Positions 46,401 through 58,400 of a stretch of DNA of 64,000 nt are shown one piece after another (the stretch's first letter is position 1; each line of letters begins with the position of its first letter). The translations under genes were made by a program, and so were the position numbers. The DNA comes from Diplonema papillatum (lineage: Eukaryota; Euglenozoa; Diplonemea; Diplonemida; Diplonemidae): NCBI GenBank assembly GCA_030068145.1, contig JAPJBO010000412.1, positions 62,001-126,000 of the forward strand, given 5' to 3'. The notes beneath the pieces were generated by a model, which searched no databases, was not told the origin of the DNA, and saw only the letters and a list, made by a program, of their open reading frames with translations.

Positions 46401-49400
46401 GCGAGTGTGGTGAAACTTTACTGCTCGGGACCTTTACAAGAAGCGCAAACGTGGCCGGAACTTGGATTCAAAAAATCTCGTACTGCTCGGGACCTGGGCA
46501 ATCATGAGAATAGATTGCTTGGTGAGGTGAGTACTTCAGAAGAAAAGCGAGTGTGGTGAAACTTTAGTGCTCGGGACCTCGCAAACGTGGCCGGAACTTG
46601 ATTCGAAAAATCTCGTACTGCTCGGGACCTGGGCAATCATGAGAATGGATTGCTTGGTGAGGTGAGTACTTCAGAAGAAGAGCGAGTGTGGTGAAACTTT
46701 ACTGCTCGGGACCTTTACAAGAAGCGCAAACGTGGCCGGAACTTGGATTCAAAAAATCTCGTACTGCTCGGGACCTGGGCAATCATGAGAATGGATTGCT
46801 TGGTGAGGTGAGTACTTCAGAAGAAGAGCGAGTGTGGTGAAACTTTACTGCTCGGGACCTTTACAAGAAGCGCAAACGTGGCCGGAACTTGGATTCAAAA
46901 AATCTCGTACTGCTCGGGACCTTGGCAATCATGAGATAGACTGCTTGGTGAGGTGAGTACTTAGGGCACTGCTCCAGGGGCTCTCTGGTCACCATGAGAA
47001 ATGTTGCTGGTGGGGCAATGCAAGGGTGCGGGGTCAGTGCGCTGTCGTGCATAGTTGAAAGAGCATACCGAATGACGGACTGGAGAACTGTGCTGTTGGA
47101 GACGATGGAGAAGAGGTGGAAGGTGAGGAAGAAGGGGGAGACAATCAAGGCGAAGACCGCCGATGCGACCATGACCAACAGCGCGAGGAAGGCGGGCTCG
47201 TTGAGGAGGCAGCGCATGGAGAAGATGAACCGCACGCGGTCGTGGTCTTCGTCGTCCTCCACCTCCCTCGTCGGCTTCGCGAGGACCGGCTTGAACTGAC
47301 GCATCATCTGGTGCGACCTCGCGAGGTGGTCCCACTGCCGCGACGTGTCCTTGAAGGCATTCATCCGCCGCTGCCCGGGCGTCAGCAACACAACCGAGGC
47401 GTGCCGCGAAACGGCGCCCAGCGCGCTGTTCGTCGTGCTGGGCGCCGGCCTGCTTTTTCCGGCCAGCCGCTCTTCGAAGCCGAGCCCGGGCTGCACCGAG
47501 CGGCTGGCTTCGCCGAAGGACCCCCACGTGCCGACCTTGCAGAACGACGTCAGGTGCTTGCCCGCGAGGGATGTAGGCGACGTGGCGTTTCCGGCCGACC
47601 CGCCGGGGGAGCTGGAGTACGCGGGCCCCGCGGCGCCGTTGCCGGCGAGGAACTTCGCGCTCGACTCGAGCGACGCCGACGCGTGCAGCCCCGGCGGCTG
47701 CGCGGCGGCGATCGCGTCGCGGAGGTTCCAGTTCTTCTTCAGCCGCAGCGAGTGCGGCCGCTGGCTCATCGACATCGACGGCTCCTCGGCCACCCGGCGG
47801 TCGAGCGAGTGCGAGTTCGACCGCCGCCGCCGCAGGAGCTTGGCCATGCCCTTCGGCACCCCGCTCCCCTTCCTTCCCTTCTTCGGCTTCCTCCCGCGGG
47901 TCGCAGCGTGGAACGTCCCGTCGAAGGTCGTGTCGTCCGAATCAGTATCAGACCACCCCCCCTTGTCGCGCGACGCCACATGCGGGATCAAGCTTCCAAC
48001 CCCAGGGCTGGTGCCCGCGACCGCCTGCGCGGCCGACGCCGGAACCCCGGCGGTGCCGCCGGAGGCGGCGGCCGCGGCGCTGGTGTTGGCGTTGGCGTTG
48101 GCGGCGCCGCCGCCGCCGACGCAGCTCGCGTTGCTCGCCGGGGACGGCGCCACGGCGGAGGGCCCGAGGATGTTGTCCCTGCTGCTGGTAACGCGCAGCC
48201 CGGGCGACCCGGCGGCGCTCGGGTCCTTCGTGCTCGCAGCCAACCCGTTGGCGCTCAGCAGCCCCGGACTTTCCAGCTTCTGCCACCGCTTCACCGGAAC
48301 GCCTGCGAGTGGAAGTTTAGCTTTTGTCGAACGCTTGCGCCCGCCACTGAACCCAGATTCACCTGTGTTTCGTGTGGGCTACAGCACTTCAAAGCGCTAC
48401 AAAGGGCTACAGCACTTCAAGAGGAATGCCTCATTCACGGGGTATAATTGCAATCATCGATCATCATCACGACGCAAGTTCGAAGTTTAAGAGAGAGAGA
48501 CGAGTTAGAGTGCAGGGACCATCTCTCCGGGGAGTTTCCGGCCCAGTTTAATACAAAGAGCGCGTGGTGCTTGCATGTCAATGTATTGCCGTGGGTGAAA
48601 AATAAGGAAGAAATGCTCAACGACGGTTTCGGTATTCTGCAGTTGCATCCGCCAGGGTTCTCCCTTCGACAGGAACCGCCACTGTCTTGACTAAGTGCGA
48701 GTGCCCAGGGTATAAGAAGTCAGAAGCGTCGAAAAAAATAAGTGATACCAGACTCTTCGTCGCTGACTTCGTGCCACTTGGTCATGATCGGTCTCGACAA
48801 CACCTTCGAATGCGCCGTTGCCCGATCGGGCGCCGGCGACGACAGAAACAGCGGCTCGTCGAAGCTATCCGACAGCGGGGGCACCGGTGTGCTGAGCGGA
48901 GAGCCCGACACCCGCGGCCTGTTTTCGCGGACGACGCCCTCCGCCACCGCGCACGCGGCCCCGAGCACCTTCGGCTTGCTTTTGGCCGCCGGGTCGCGCA
49001 GCTCGGAGATCTCTTCCGGCCCCAAATGCCGGTGCAGCCGCGACCGGAGGTCGTTCTCTTCGTTGTTGCGGGTCTGTCGCGTTGGGGGAATATCTTGGTG
49101 AGGGTGAGTGATGACAAAGCAATTCCTAGCAGTTCCTTTCCGTCCAAACTGCGCCGTGGCTCGGATCTGTCAACCACGAAGGCGGAACATCATGAGTGCG
49201 GTGCCTGAGTGCAACATGAGTGTCTGCAGACAGGACTAACTGTAGATGGTCACACAGCCAGGACCACCCCGGCAATCCGTCTTGGAAAAAGGCCTCTGCT
49301 ATGCTATGCTATGCTATGCGGATCTTGCCTCGAGAATTGACCGATTTCGGGGATGGGTTTGCACCCCGAGTGGCTGGTTGATCAAGGCGTGGTCTTAGAA

Positions 49401-52400
49401 AGACGACGAGGTACGCATGCAGCAAGCTGCGACCTCCTAAAATGTTTGGTGCCAACAACGCTTTGTTGGGACCCAATGCTAATAATAATTTCCGTCCGAC
49501 TCGACAAGATTTCGCTGCGTTCATACCTTGTGGGCGAGGATCGGACCGTGTGCGATTGCGTGGTGGCAGACGAGAGCCGCTGTGAGCAGCACCTGTGTCA
49601 TTATAGTTGCAAGCTTCCGTCAACAGGAAAAAAGAATTTGTCATCGAGATCGTCTCCGACGACAACACAAGCAAACAACCGCCTTCCACGCCGTAAACAA
49701 AATACAACCTCCTGGTTTTGGGGGGGAAGCAAACTGCGATGGCCTTGCTTTTTTTGAGTTCTGTCAGGATCGTGCGACACAGTGAAAGGTTTCTTTAGTT
49801 TTAGAATTTTTCCGGTACGTTGGAGAGCAACGGGCTCGGTGCATGATGCATACCTGGCCGAAGGACAAGATGGACAGCAGCACCCGAGCGTACGTGTCGT
49901 AAGGGTGGCAGAGTAGGACCATGCAGTTGGAAACGAGTGCTACGTAGATGACAAGTCGTTCCAGCTTCGCGATCTTGCGGTTGATCAGCACCTTGGTGAC
50001 GGAGAACAAGGCGAGTGCACACGCCTTCGGCGAACGGGAAGTGGACAGAGTCTCCCACGCTTCCCGCAGCACGCGCTCGGAGAAGTGGCGGTCGCTGTAC
50101 TTGATCTCGAAGAGCACGTCGTCGGCCATGCTGAAGAACGACGAAATCCGCGCGGCCGGCGTCTCGCGGTCGACGGACCACAGCACCTGCCGCCGCGTCG
50201 TCGCCGACAGATTGAGGCAGATGTCGGGGATGCGGAAGTACACCCGCTCCAGCGTAGCGTCCCTGCATATCTCGATGCGCCCGGTCATCGCGCTGAAGTA
50301 CGAGTACCCTCGCTCGTCGCGCATGAAGAACCGATTCCCTTGCAGGTAGCCTGCGTGCGTGTGGGGCGAGGTGCTCGGGTTGTTCGGAAAAAGGGCGGTG
50401 AAAAAAGAGAGGAGCAACCCGGAGCAACAGCGCTTCGTTGCACGTTTTCCCCCTCATCCATCCCGTGCGCATTGCAAAAACAAAACCCCGGCCTGGACAC
50501 AAATGTGTGTGCGAAGGACCTGTTTTGTATCTTTACATAGCAGGTTCCAACGCTGCCCACTTTCTTTTTTGTACTGACATGTCCAGCGTGGTATGTTGTT
50601 CCGAAAAAAAAAGAGGAAAGCCGCAATACCTTGATCGTCGAAGGCCGACAGCGTCTCCATGAAAATGAACAAGTTGAACCCCAGCTCCAGCGCGCTGTCG
50701 ACCCCGTCCCACGCAGACGCCTTGCGGTTGATCCAGCACTGGTCGAGGGTGATGCCGATGAGGCCGAGGTCCAGCGTCCGCAGCAGCATTTTCGGCGCGT
50801 CGCCGTCTTGGCAACCCTCCAACAGCGCCAGCAGAGTAATCGTGGCGGCGTTCCTGACGACGTCGGTCTCCTCCTGCGAGATCTTGTTGTCCGTCAAGTC
50901 GGAATAGTCGGTGGACAGGACGGTGGTGACCTCGTTGGCGACGTGGGCGTTGATGATGGCGTTCTGGTTCTCTTTGCACGGGCCCTGGCAGTACTCCGTG
51001 AGCGAGTTGAAGCCCTGCAGGATGATTTCCAACAGGTAGCTGTCCATCTGCGCGACGCGCAGCCCCAAAACAGCCTTCAGCACCAAAATCGACTCCTTCA
51101 CCAGGTCCACGCTGTGCAAGTTGTCGGGCTGGGAGTGGATGTAGTTCTGCAAGTGGAGGTTGTGGCCTTCGCAGAACAGCTGCAGCAGCCGCAGCGTGTC
51201 TTTGACGTGCCACAGGTTGGTCGCCAAGTAGAACGGCTGCTCGTCATCCGGGTCCACGCGCATACTCGGAGTCAGCGGCACGTTGCCGGAATACTCCAGC
51301 GCCTTCCTCTTCTCCCGCATGTGTGCATCCTTCGTCAGCGTCACTGCCCTCTGCATCCGCGTGCGCAGCGACGCGAAGAAATTCTCGTCGTGGAGCGTGT
51401 CGAAGTATCCCATGAGCCGTTCTTGCACCTGAAGATTCGCGTTGTGTCAGCATTTGTGTGAGCATTCTCAACAATTAGCGCGATGTCAAACTCTCTTCGA
51501 GAGGCTCATGTCAACAACGAGAATTACTCCTGTTTTTTTTTTTCGAATTGCGAAGCTTTGGTCGGATTTAGATGACATAAAACACCATTTGCATATAAAA
51601 CATCATTTGCATGTCGGTATGCGGGCGCTTGCTGCCTGGTTGGCAGTGCAATTTTGCGACGATCGCAAGCAACCCGCGAAAAGAACGGCGTACCTGAACG
51701 TTTCCGTCCTCCAGCAGCGCGATGCCGAAGAGGAGCGCCTGCTGCGCGATCTCCTCGTTTTCCGGCGCTTCGATGAGCGTCGTCACGAAGTCGGTGCCGC
51801 CGATGTCGTCGAGGGCGTTCTGCATGGCGATCATGCCCTTCTCTCCTCTGGCCTCTTTGGCCGCGAAAATCATCCTCCGCAGCACGCGGAGGAGGAGCGT
51901 CACACTAGACGGGTCGTGGTAAGGGTTGTCCTGTGTGTTGGTGCTGACTTTGCCGAGCGCGTGTTGTCGTGTGGTAAAAACCCCGTCCGGTCCACCGGGG
52001 GGCAGGTGGAAATTAACTTTTTGTCGGGCTGGTGCCCATTACAGCACGGTTTTCTTAGATATGCCCATTCGGTATTTCGAGTGCCCATTACAGCACGGTT
52101 TTCTTAGATATGCCCATTCGGTATTTCGAGTGCCCATTACAGCACGGTTTTCTTAGATATGCCCATTCGGTATTTCGAGTGCCCATTACAGCACGGTTTT
52201 CTTAGATATGCCCATTCGGTATTTCGAGTGCCCATTACAGCACGGTTTTCTTAGATATGCCCATTCGGTATTTCGAGTGCCCATTACAGCACGGTTTTCT
52301 TAGATATGCCCATTCGGTATTTCGAGTGCCCATTACAGCACGGTTTTCTTAGATATGCCCATTCGGTATTTCGAGTGCCCATTACAGCACGGTTTTCTTA

Positions 52401-55400
52401 GATATGCCCATTCGGTATTTCGAGTGCCCATTACAGCACGGTTTTCTTAGATATGCCCATTCGGTATTTCGAGTGCCCATTACAGCACGGTTTTCTTAGA
52501 TATGCCCATTCGGTATTTCGAGTGCCCATTACAGCACGGTTTTCTTAGATATGCCCATTCGGTATTTCGAGTGCCCATTACAGCACGGTTTTCTTAGATA
52601 TGCCCATTCGGTATTTCGAGTGCCCATTACAGCACGGTTTTCTTAGATATGCCCATTCGGTATTTCGAGTGCCCATTACAGCACGGTTTTCTTAGATATG
52701 CCCATTCGGTATTTCGAGTGCCCATTACAGCACGGTTTTCTTAGATATGCCCATTCGGTATTTCGAGTGCCCATTACAGCACGGTTTTCTTAGATATGCC
52801 CATTCGGTATTTCGAGTGCCCATTACAGCACGGTTTTCTTAGATATGCCCATTCGGTATTTCGAGTGCCCATTACAGCACGGTTTTCTTAGAATTGCCCA
52901 TTCAGTGCTTCGAAAAGTGTCACTTGCAGGATGAACGACCAGTGGACGAAGCTGTCGCAGATCTCGGCACAACTCGTACCCGAAGGGCGTCACGCAGCCC
53001 GCCGCGGTTCGTTTTCCAGAAACGCGAAACAGCACTGGAGGGTCTTGTGAAAGGCTCGTCCACGCGCAAGCACGCAAAATTCACACAGGCGCAATGACGC
53101 CTCCTCCCGTAAGCGCTGCAAAATAACAGAGCAACCATCTCAACTCTGCAAAGCAGAACCTCAACCCAGTCCTTGGAACGAAGACTTGCTACCTGGCAAT
53201 GGCTGCTACCCGTTGAATCGGATCTACGCCCTGAAAACGGTCGTTTTCCTTCATCTTCGTGAAAACCCACGAACTGCATACCTTCAAGACGCTGATGAGG
53301 TGGCGCGTGAGGGAGACGTTGATGGACGAGGAGAGCTCGGTCGTGGACGGCACCATGCGGCCGCGGTGCTGCTGCACGTCCTGCGTGAGCAGCTCGGCGA
53401 ACGACGTGACGGCCGGGTGCTCCGCGTCTTTTTCGTTGGGCGCCGGGAACGAGTCGTTCCGCACAAGGTCCGCCCCTTTGCACTTGTCCTCCGAGAGGCA
53501 CCGGCAAAGCAGCTTGAACGACGCGTGGAACAACTCGGGGTTGCCTCGATAGATCGTGGCGCAAAGCAGGATTTTGACCAACGCGCGCCTGCCCGCCAGG
53601 ACGGTCCCAATCGGCCCGTCGGCTGAGAGGCTGTCGTTGGCCCATTCCCCCACGGGCCATTCGAGGGCGTAGGCCTGCTCGAGGATCCGGCAGGTCACGA
53701 GCTTGCACTCCATCACGACCCTGTTCTCCTGGTTCGCTTCGAACCTGTTCTCCCGCTGCCGCACTTCGAAAAGCGACCCTTCGACGGCCCGGACAAGGGG
53801 CGCCCACGACGACGGGTCGCCTGCCGGAAAGTTCTCCAGCCGCGACTTCATCTGCCGGTCGAGGGCACCCCCAAGAGGCACCTCGATGACCACGTCTTTG
53901 ATGTCGTCGGTCGGGTCGAGAACCTGCGGAATGTTATGATCCTTCTGGTTTGCAACAGTATTCGGGGGAAGTATGCTAGACGGGAGTACATCTGCACTGC
54001 AGAGGATCCCGGGGTGCATTAAGTGTGTAAATTTGTTGCATCAGTGTGTGGGCCTTTGAAGCGTGGATGATGCCTCTCGCGCTGCTCCCCTTGAGGTTCC
54101 TGGCTCATGCCAAAGCGCCACCGCCCGGGTTAAGGGGTTGCGGAATCAGGCGTGGGCTAGGGCCAGGGAGGCTGTTCGGAGGGGTCACCACCCACCGTTC
54201 GCGGCTTCGTTACCAGGCTCTCCCCGGCCTTCGTTGTCCCGGGGGAATTGCAAGAACGTGCTTGGAATGGGTATGTGCTCAACACCGCTGGTCCCTGTCG
54301 GTCCTTTAAGCCACGGACACATAAGGCGGACCATCATCAGCGCGGAACCTGAGGGTCTGCAGACAGGACTGCGGTGTGAGTCTGGTTTGTCAGGCGGCTG
54401 TTCGTAGCTCGTCACAGCCAGGACCACCCGTGCTACTAGAGCACAGGCGAATCCGTCACGGGGAGAAGGCCCCTTAAACCGTGTCTGAGCAATCAGTTAA
54501 AAAAACTCAGGGCACTCGCCCTGATTGTGACTGCGACTCGCTAGGCAGCACTGACTTGTCTTCTTTTTACCCCGGCCTTCGTTGTCCCGGGGGAGGGTTT
54601 CGTTGCATTAGTGTGATTGTCAGGCCTTCGACTACCTTGAGCAACGCACTATGCACACTCCATGTCTACGCTACAGCAGATGGAACGCGTTTGTTGCGCC
54701 GCTCCGGGGGCGGCCTACGAGTGGGTGTCGTTGTGGCCTCCCGGCCGGTGCCATCGTCGGATGGCTCCTCGCTCGTTTTTTCGCGTTTGCATTAATTAAA
54801 ACGGTGGCATCGGCGTTCGGTGACTCTTACTGAAGACAAGCCCGCGTTGTGATGGATGAACCAAATCAATCAGTAGATTGATAGGATTCTTCGCGGGTGC
54901 TAACATATCTTTGGCTCTTGCCTCGGGAATTGACCTTCTTGGCGATTCTGACACCAAATGGCTGGTTGACCAAGGCTTTTGTGGGCTGATCCGTAGAACG
55001 GAATCTGTCTGATGGGATATAGGGTGGTAATTCTAGGCGATTCTGACGGCAAATGGCTGGTTGACCAAGGCTTTTTCTACAAGGAGGGCCTGTACTGAAG
55101 AAGGAATCTGTCTGATGACTTGAACTTGGAGATAAACTATCTGCGGAGTGAATTCTTGCCTCGGGAATTGACCTTCTTGGCGATTCTGGCACCAAATGGC
55201 TGGTTGACCAAGGCTTTTGTGGGCTGATCCGTAGAACAGAATCTGTCTGATGGGATATAGGGTGGTAACTCTTGCCTCGGGAATTGACCTTCTTGGCGAT
55301 TCTGACACCAAATGGCTGGTTGACCAAGGCTTTTTCTACAAGGAGGGCCTGTACTGAAGAAGGAATCTGTCTGATGACTTGAACTTGGAGATAAACTATC

Positions 55401-58400
55401 TGCGGAGTGAATTCTTGCCTCGGGAATTGACCTTCTTGGCGATTCTGGCACCAAATGGCTGGTTGACCAAGGCTTTTGTGGGCTGATCCGTAGAACAGAA
55501 TCTGTCTGATGGGATATAGGGTGGTAACTCTTGCCTCGGGAATTGACCTTCTTGGCGATTCTGACACCAAATGGCTGGTTGACCAAGGCTTTTTCTACAA
55601 GGAGGGCCTGTACTGAAGAAGGAATCTGTCTGATGACTTGAACTTGGAGATAAACTATCTGCGGAGTGAATTCTTGCCTCGGGAATTGACCTTCTTGGCG
55701 ATTCTGGCACCAAATGGCTGGTTGACCAAGGCTTTTGTGGGCTGATCCGTAGAACAGAATCTGTCTGATGGGATATAGGGTGGTAACTCTTGCCTCGGGA
55801 ATTGACCTTCTTGGCGATTCTGACACCAAATGGCTGGTTGACCAAGGCTTTTTCTACAAGGAGGGCCTGTACTGAAGAAGGAATCTGTCTGATGACTTGA
55901 ACTTGGAGATAAACTATCTGCGGAGTGAATTCTTGCCTCGGGAATTGACCTTCTTGGCGATTCTGGCACCAAATGGCTGGTTGACCAAGGCTTTTGTGGG
56001 CTGATCCGTAGAACAGAATCTGTCTGATGGGATATAGGGTGGTAACTCTTGCCTCGGGAATTGACCTTCTTGGCGATTCTGGCACCAAATGACTGGTTGA
56101 CCAAGACTGCAGTGAACACGAGTGCCTTGGGGACAGGCTTGCTACGAACCCGGAGGGTCCCTGTCTGTGAGGGGTTTGCGGCGAATTATTACCTCGGGTT
56201 TTGGCCGACGACGCTACGTCATCTGGCAGGTTGACGAGGACTGTCGATTTCTAAAAGAAAATGACTTTGCGAGGGTTCGGGACTACTATGTTCTTACCTC
56301 AGTTTTTGGCCAACATGGCGACGTTATACGCCATCTGGCAGGTTGACGAGGTGCAATGTGTCTGTCGAATCTCGAAAGGTCGCACGACCTATAAAATGAG
56401 CGCAGCCCGAGAGAGGTCAAGGGATATTCTTACCTCAGTTTTTGGCCAAGATGGCGACGCTACACGTCATCTGGCAGGTTGATGAGGCGCAACGGTATGT
56501 CGATTCCCGACAGATAAAAGGTGCGCGAGACTTTCGCGAGGTCTAGGGCTGTGTTCTTACCTCAGTTTTTGGCCAATATGGCGACGCTATACACGCCATC
56601 TGGCAGGTTGACGAGGTGCAATGAAAAAATAAAAGCGCAAAGTGTCACCGCAAGGAACATTACCCGGGGCAATGTTCTTACCCCAGTTTTGGCCAAGATG
56701 GCGACGCTACACGCCATCTGGCAGGTTGATGAGGCGCAATGGTATGTCGATTCCGACAGGTCAGCGAGACCTGACAGAAAATTAAGCGCGAGAGCTTGTG
56801 AGGGTTCTAAGGCAGTGTTCTTACCTCAGTTTTTGGCCAATATGGCGACGCTACACGCCATCTGGCAGGTTGACGAGGTGTAATAGGTCTGCTTGCATAC
56901 AGAAGCGTTTGAGACGAGTACACACCTTGCAAAGGACGGGCACAAGCGTCGACAACTCCTGCGTCTTGAAGAACTTTCGCTCGATGAGGAGCTTGCAGCA
57001 CCGCAGCATCTCGCAAACGAGGCGATTTCGCTGCATCTCCTGAATGACGAGCTTCGTGTTCGCTGCGAGGTCGCGGGTGAGGAGTTCTTTGATGGACTCG
57101 ATGAAGTCAAGCTCGGGAGTGGTCACAACGCTCGTACCCTTCGCGGCAGGGTCAAGGTACAAGACCCGCACGAGCTCAAGGAACCCGGTGCGAACGGCAT
57201 CTTCGTTCCAATGACTTCGAAGGGCCGCCAACACGTGTTCCCTGGGAATCCTCTCAGACACCAAGCGGGCGCACTCCTCGTTGTCGGTGGCCATTGCCGC
57301 GAAGAGGTGGAGCTGCCGCTCGAAGTACGACACCGTCGAAGGATCTTCGTGGGTGACGAACTGCGTCAAAGAAATGAACCTCCCCTTGCCTGTCTTGTCG
57401 AGGGTGGACCCCGTCTGCGGCGCAATGTGCTTGAGGGTGCCCCATTCCCCACTCTCAGGGTCGCGATGGGGGGTTATCCCCACCGACTTCTTGTGGCTCG
57501 GGAGCAGCTGTATGTACAAGTCTCGCGAGCGGAGCTGAGTCTCGTACAGAAGCGGCGTGCGCCTCGCCACGTCCTGGTACGGTTCTTCGTCCGGCTTTTT
57601 AACGAGCGCAGTCCACTGAACAGACTTCCTCGTCGAAGACCCCGGCATGATCAGCTTCGATATGAGCTGCTGTGCTCGGTACTGGCCTTTCCCCTTGCAA
57701 ACGCAAAGGGCGGCGAGGAGGTTGAGGTAAGAGGGCGACCGGCCAAAGCACTCGACGAGCGACACGATGTTTTCGATCAGCGAGTCCGATATCTCGCGCA
57801 GCACCGGCTCGTTGTCTTGGACGATGGAGTGGATGGTGTCCGTCGTGTTCAACCGGTACCCGCTCTGCTCCCAGAAGAAGTTCGAGAACAGCGTGAGCCG
57901 CACGGCCATGTCGGGCGACCCGTTGACCATCTGCCGGATCAGCTTGTAGCTCAGCCGGAGGATCATGTGGAGCGGTTGGTACTTCCGCAGAGCGACCTCC
58001 GAGATGTGGAGGCCGCCGTTTTTCTCGCCGTCGCGCTGTTTCGCGTCCTTGTTGTGGGGCACGAACGGGACTTTGAGCAGCCGGATGATGTGCAAGTGAA
58101 TGTCCTGGTCGAACAGGATGCGCTGGTACAGGCGGTTCGGCGGCGCGTGGACCGCGCACGCCGCCCGGGCAGCAGCGCGGGCGCTGCTGTAGCGGGTCGA
58201 TATGTACGGCTTGCGGGGTCGCCGCCACTCGTTGTCTTCGACGCCGATGGAGACGAACGTGATCAGCGAGGCGAGCGCCACCGTCGTGTCGACCATCGTC
58301 TGCTTGACCGCGACGAGCCACGTCGCCCGGAGGAGGTCTTTGACGAGGGTTTGGATGAGCTTCCCGGAGCCGGCGTTCGGCCTGCACGGGACGTTTTTCA

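Noticed and set aside
52033..52893. CRISPR-like array of regular repeats
   Set aside because: There are no unique spacers; the 49-bp units are head to tail, and the locus is a eukaryotic intron.
54866..56119. Minus-strand repeat proteins of about 230 residues
   Set aside because: They are frames through the 259-bp satellite, lie inside intron 2 and lack independent start or codon bias.
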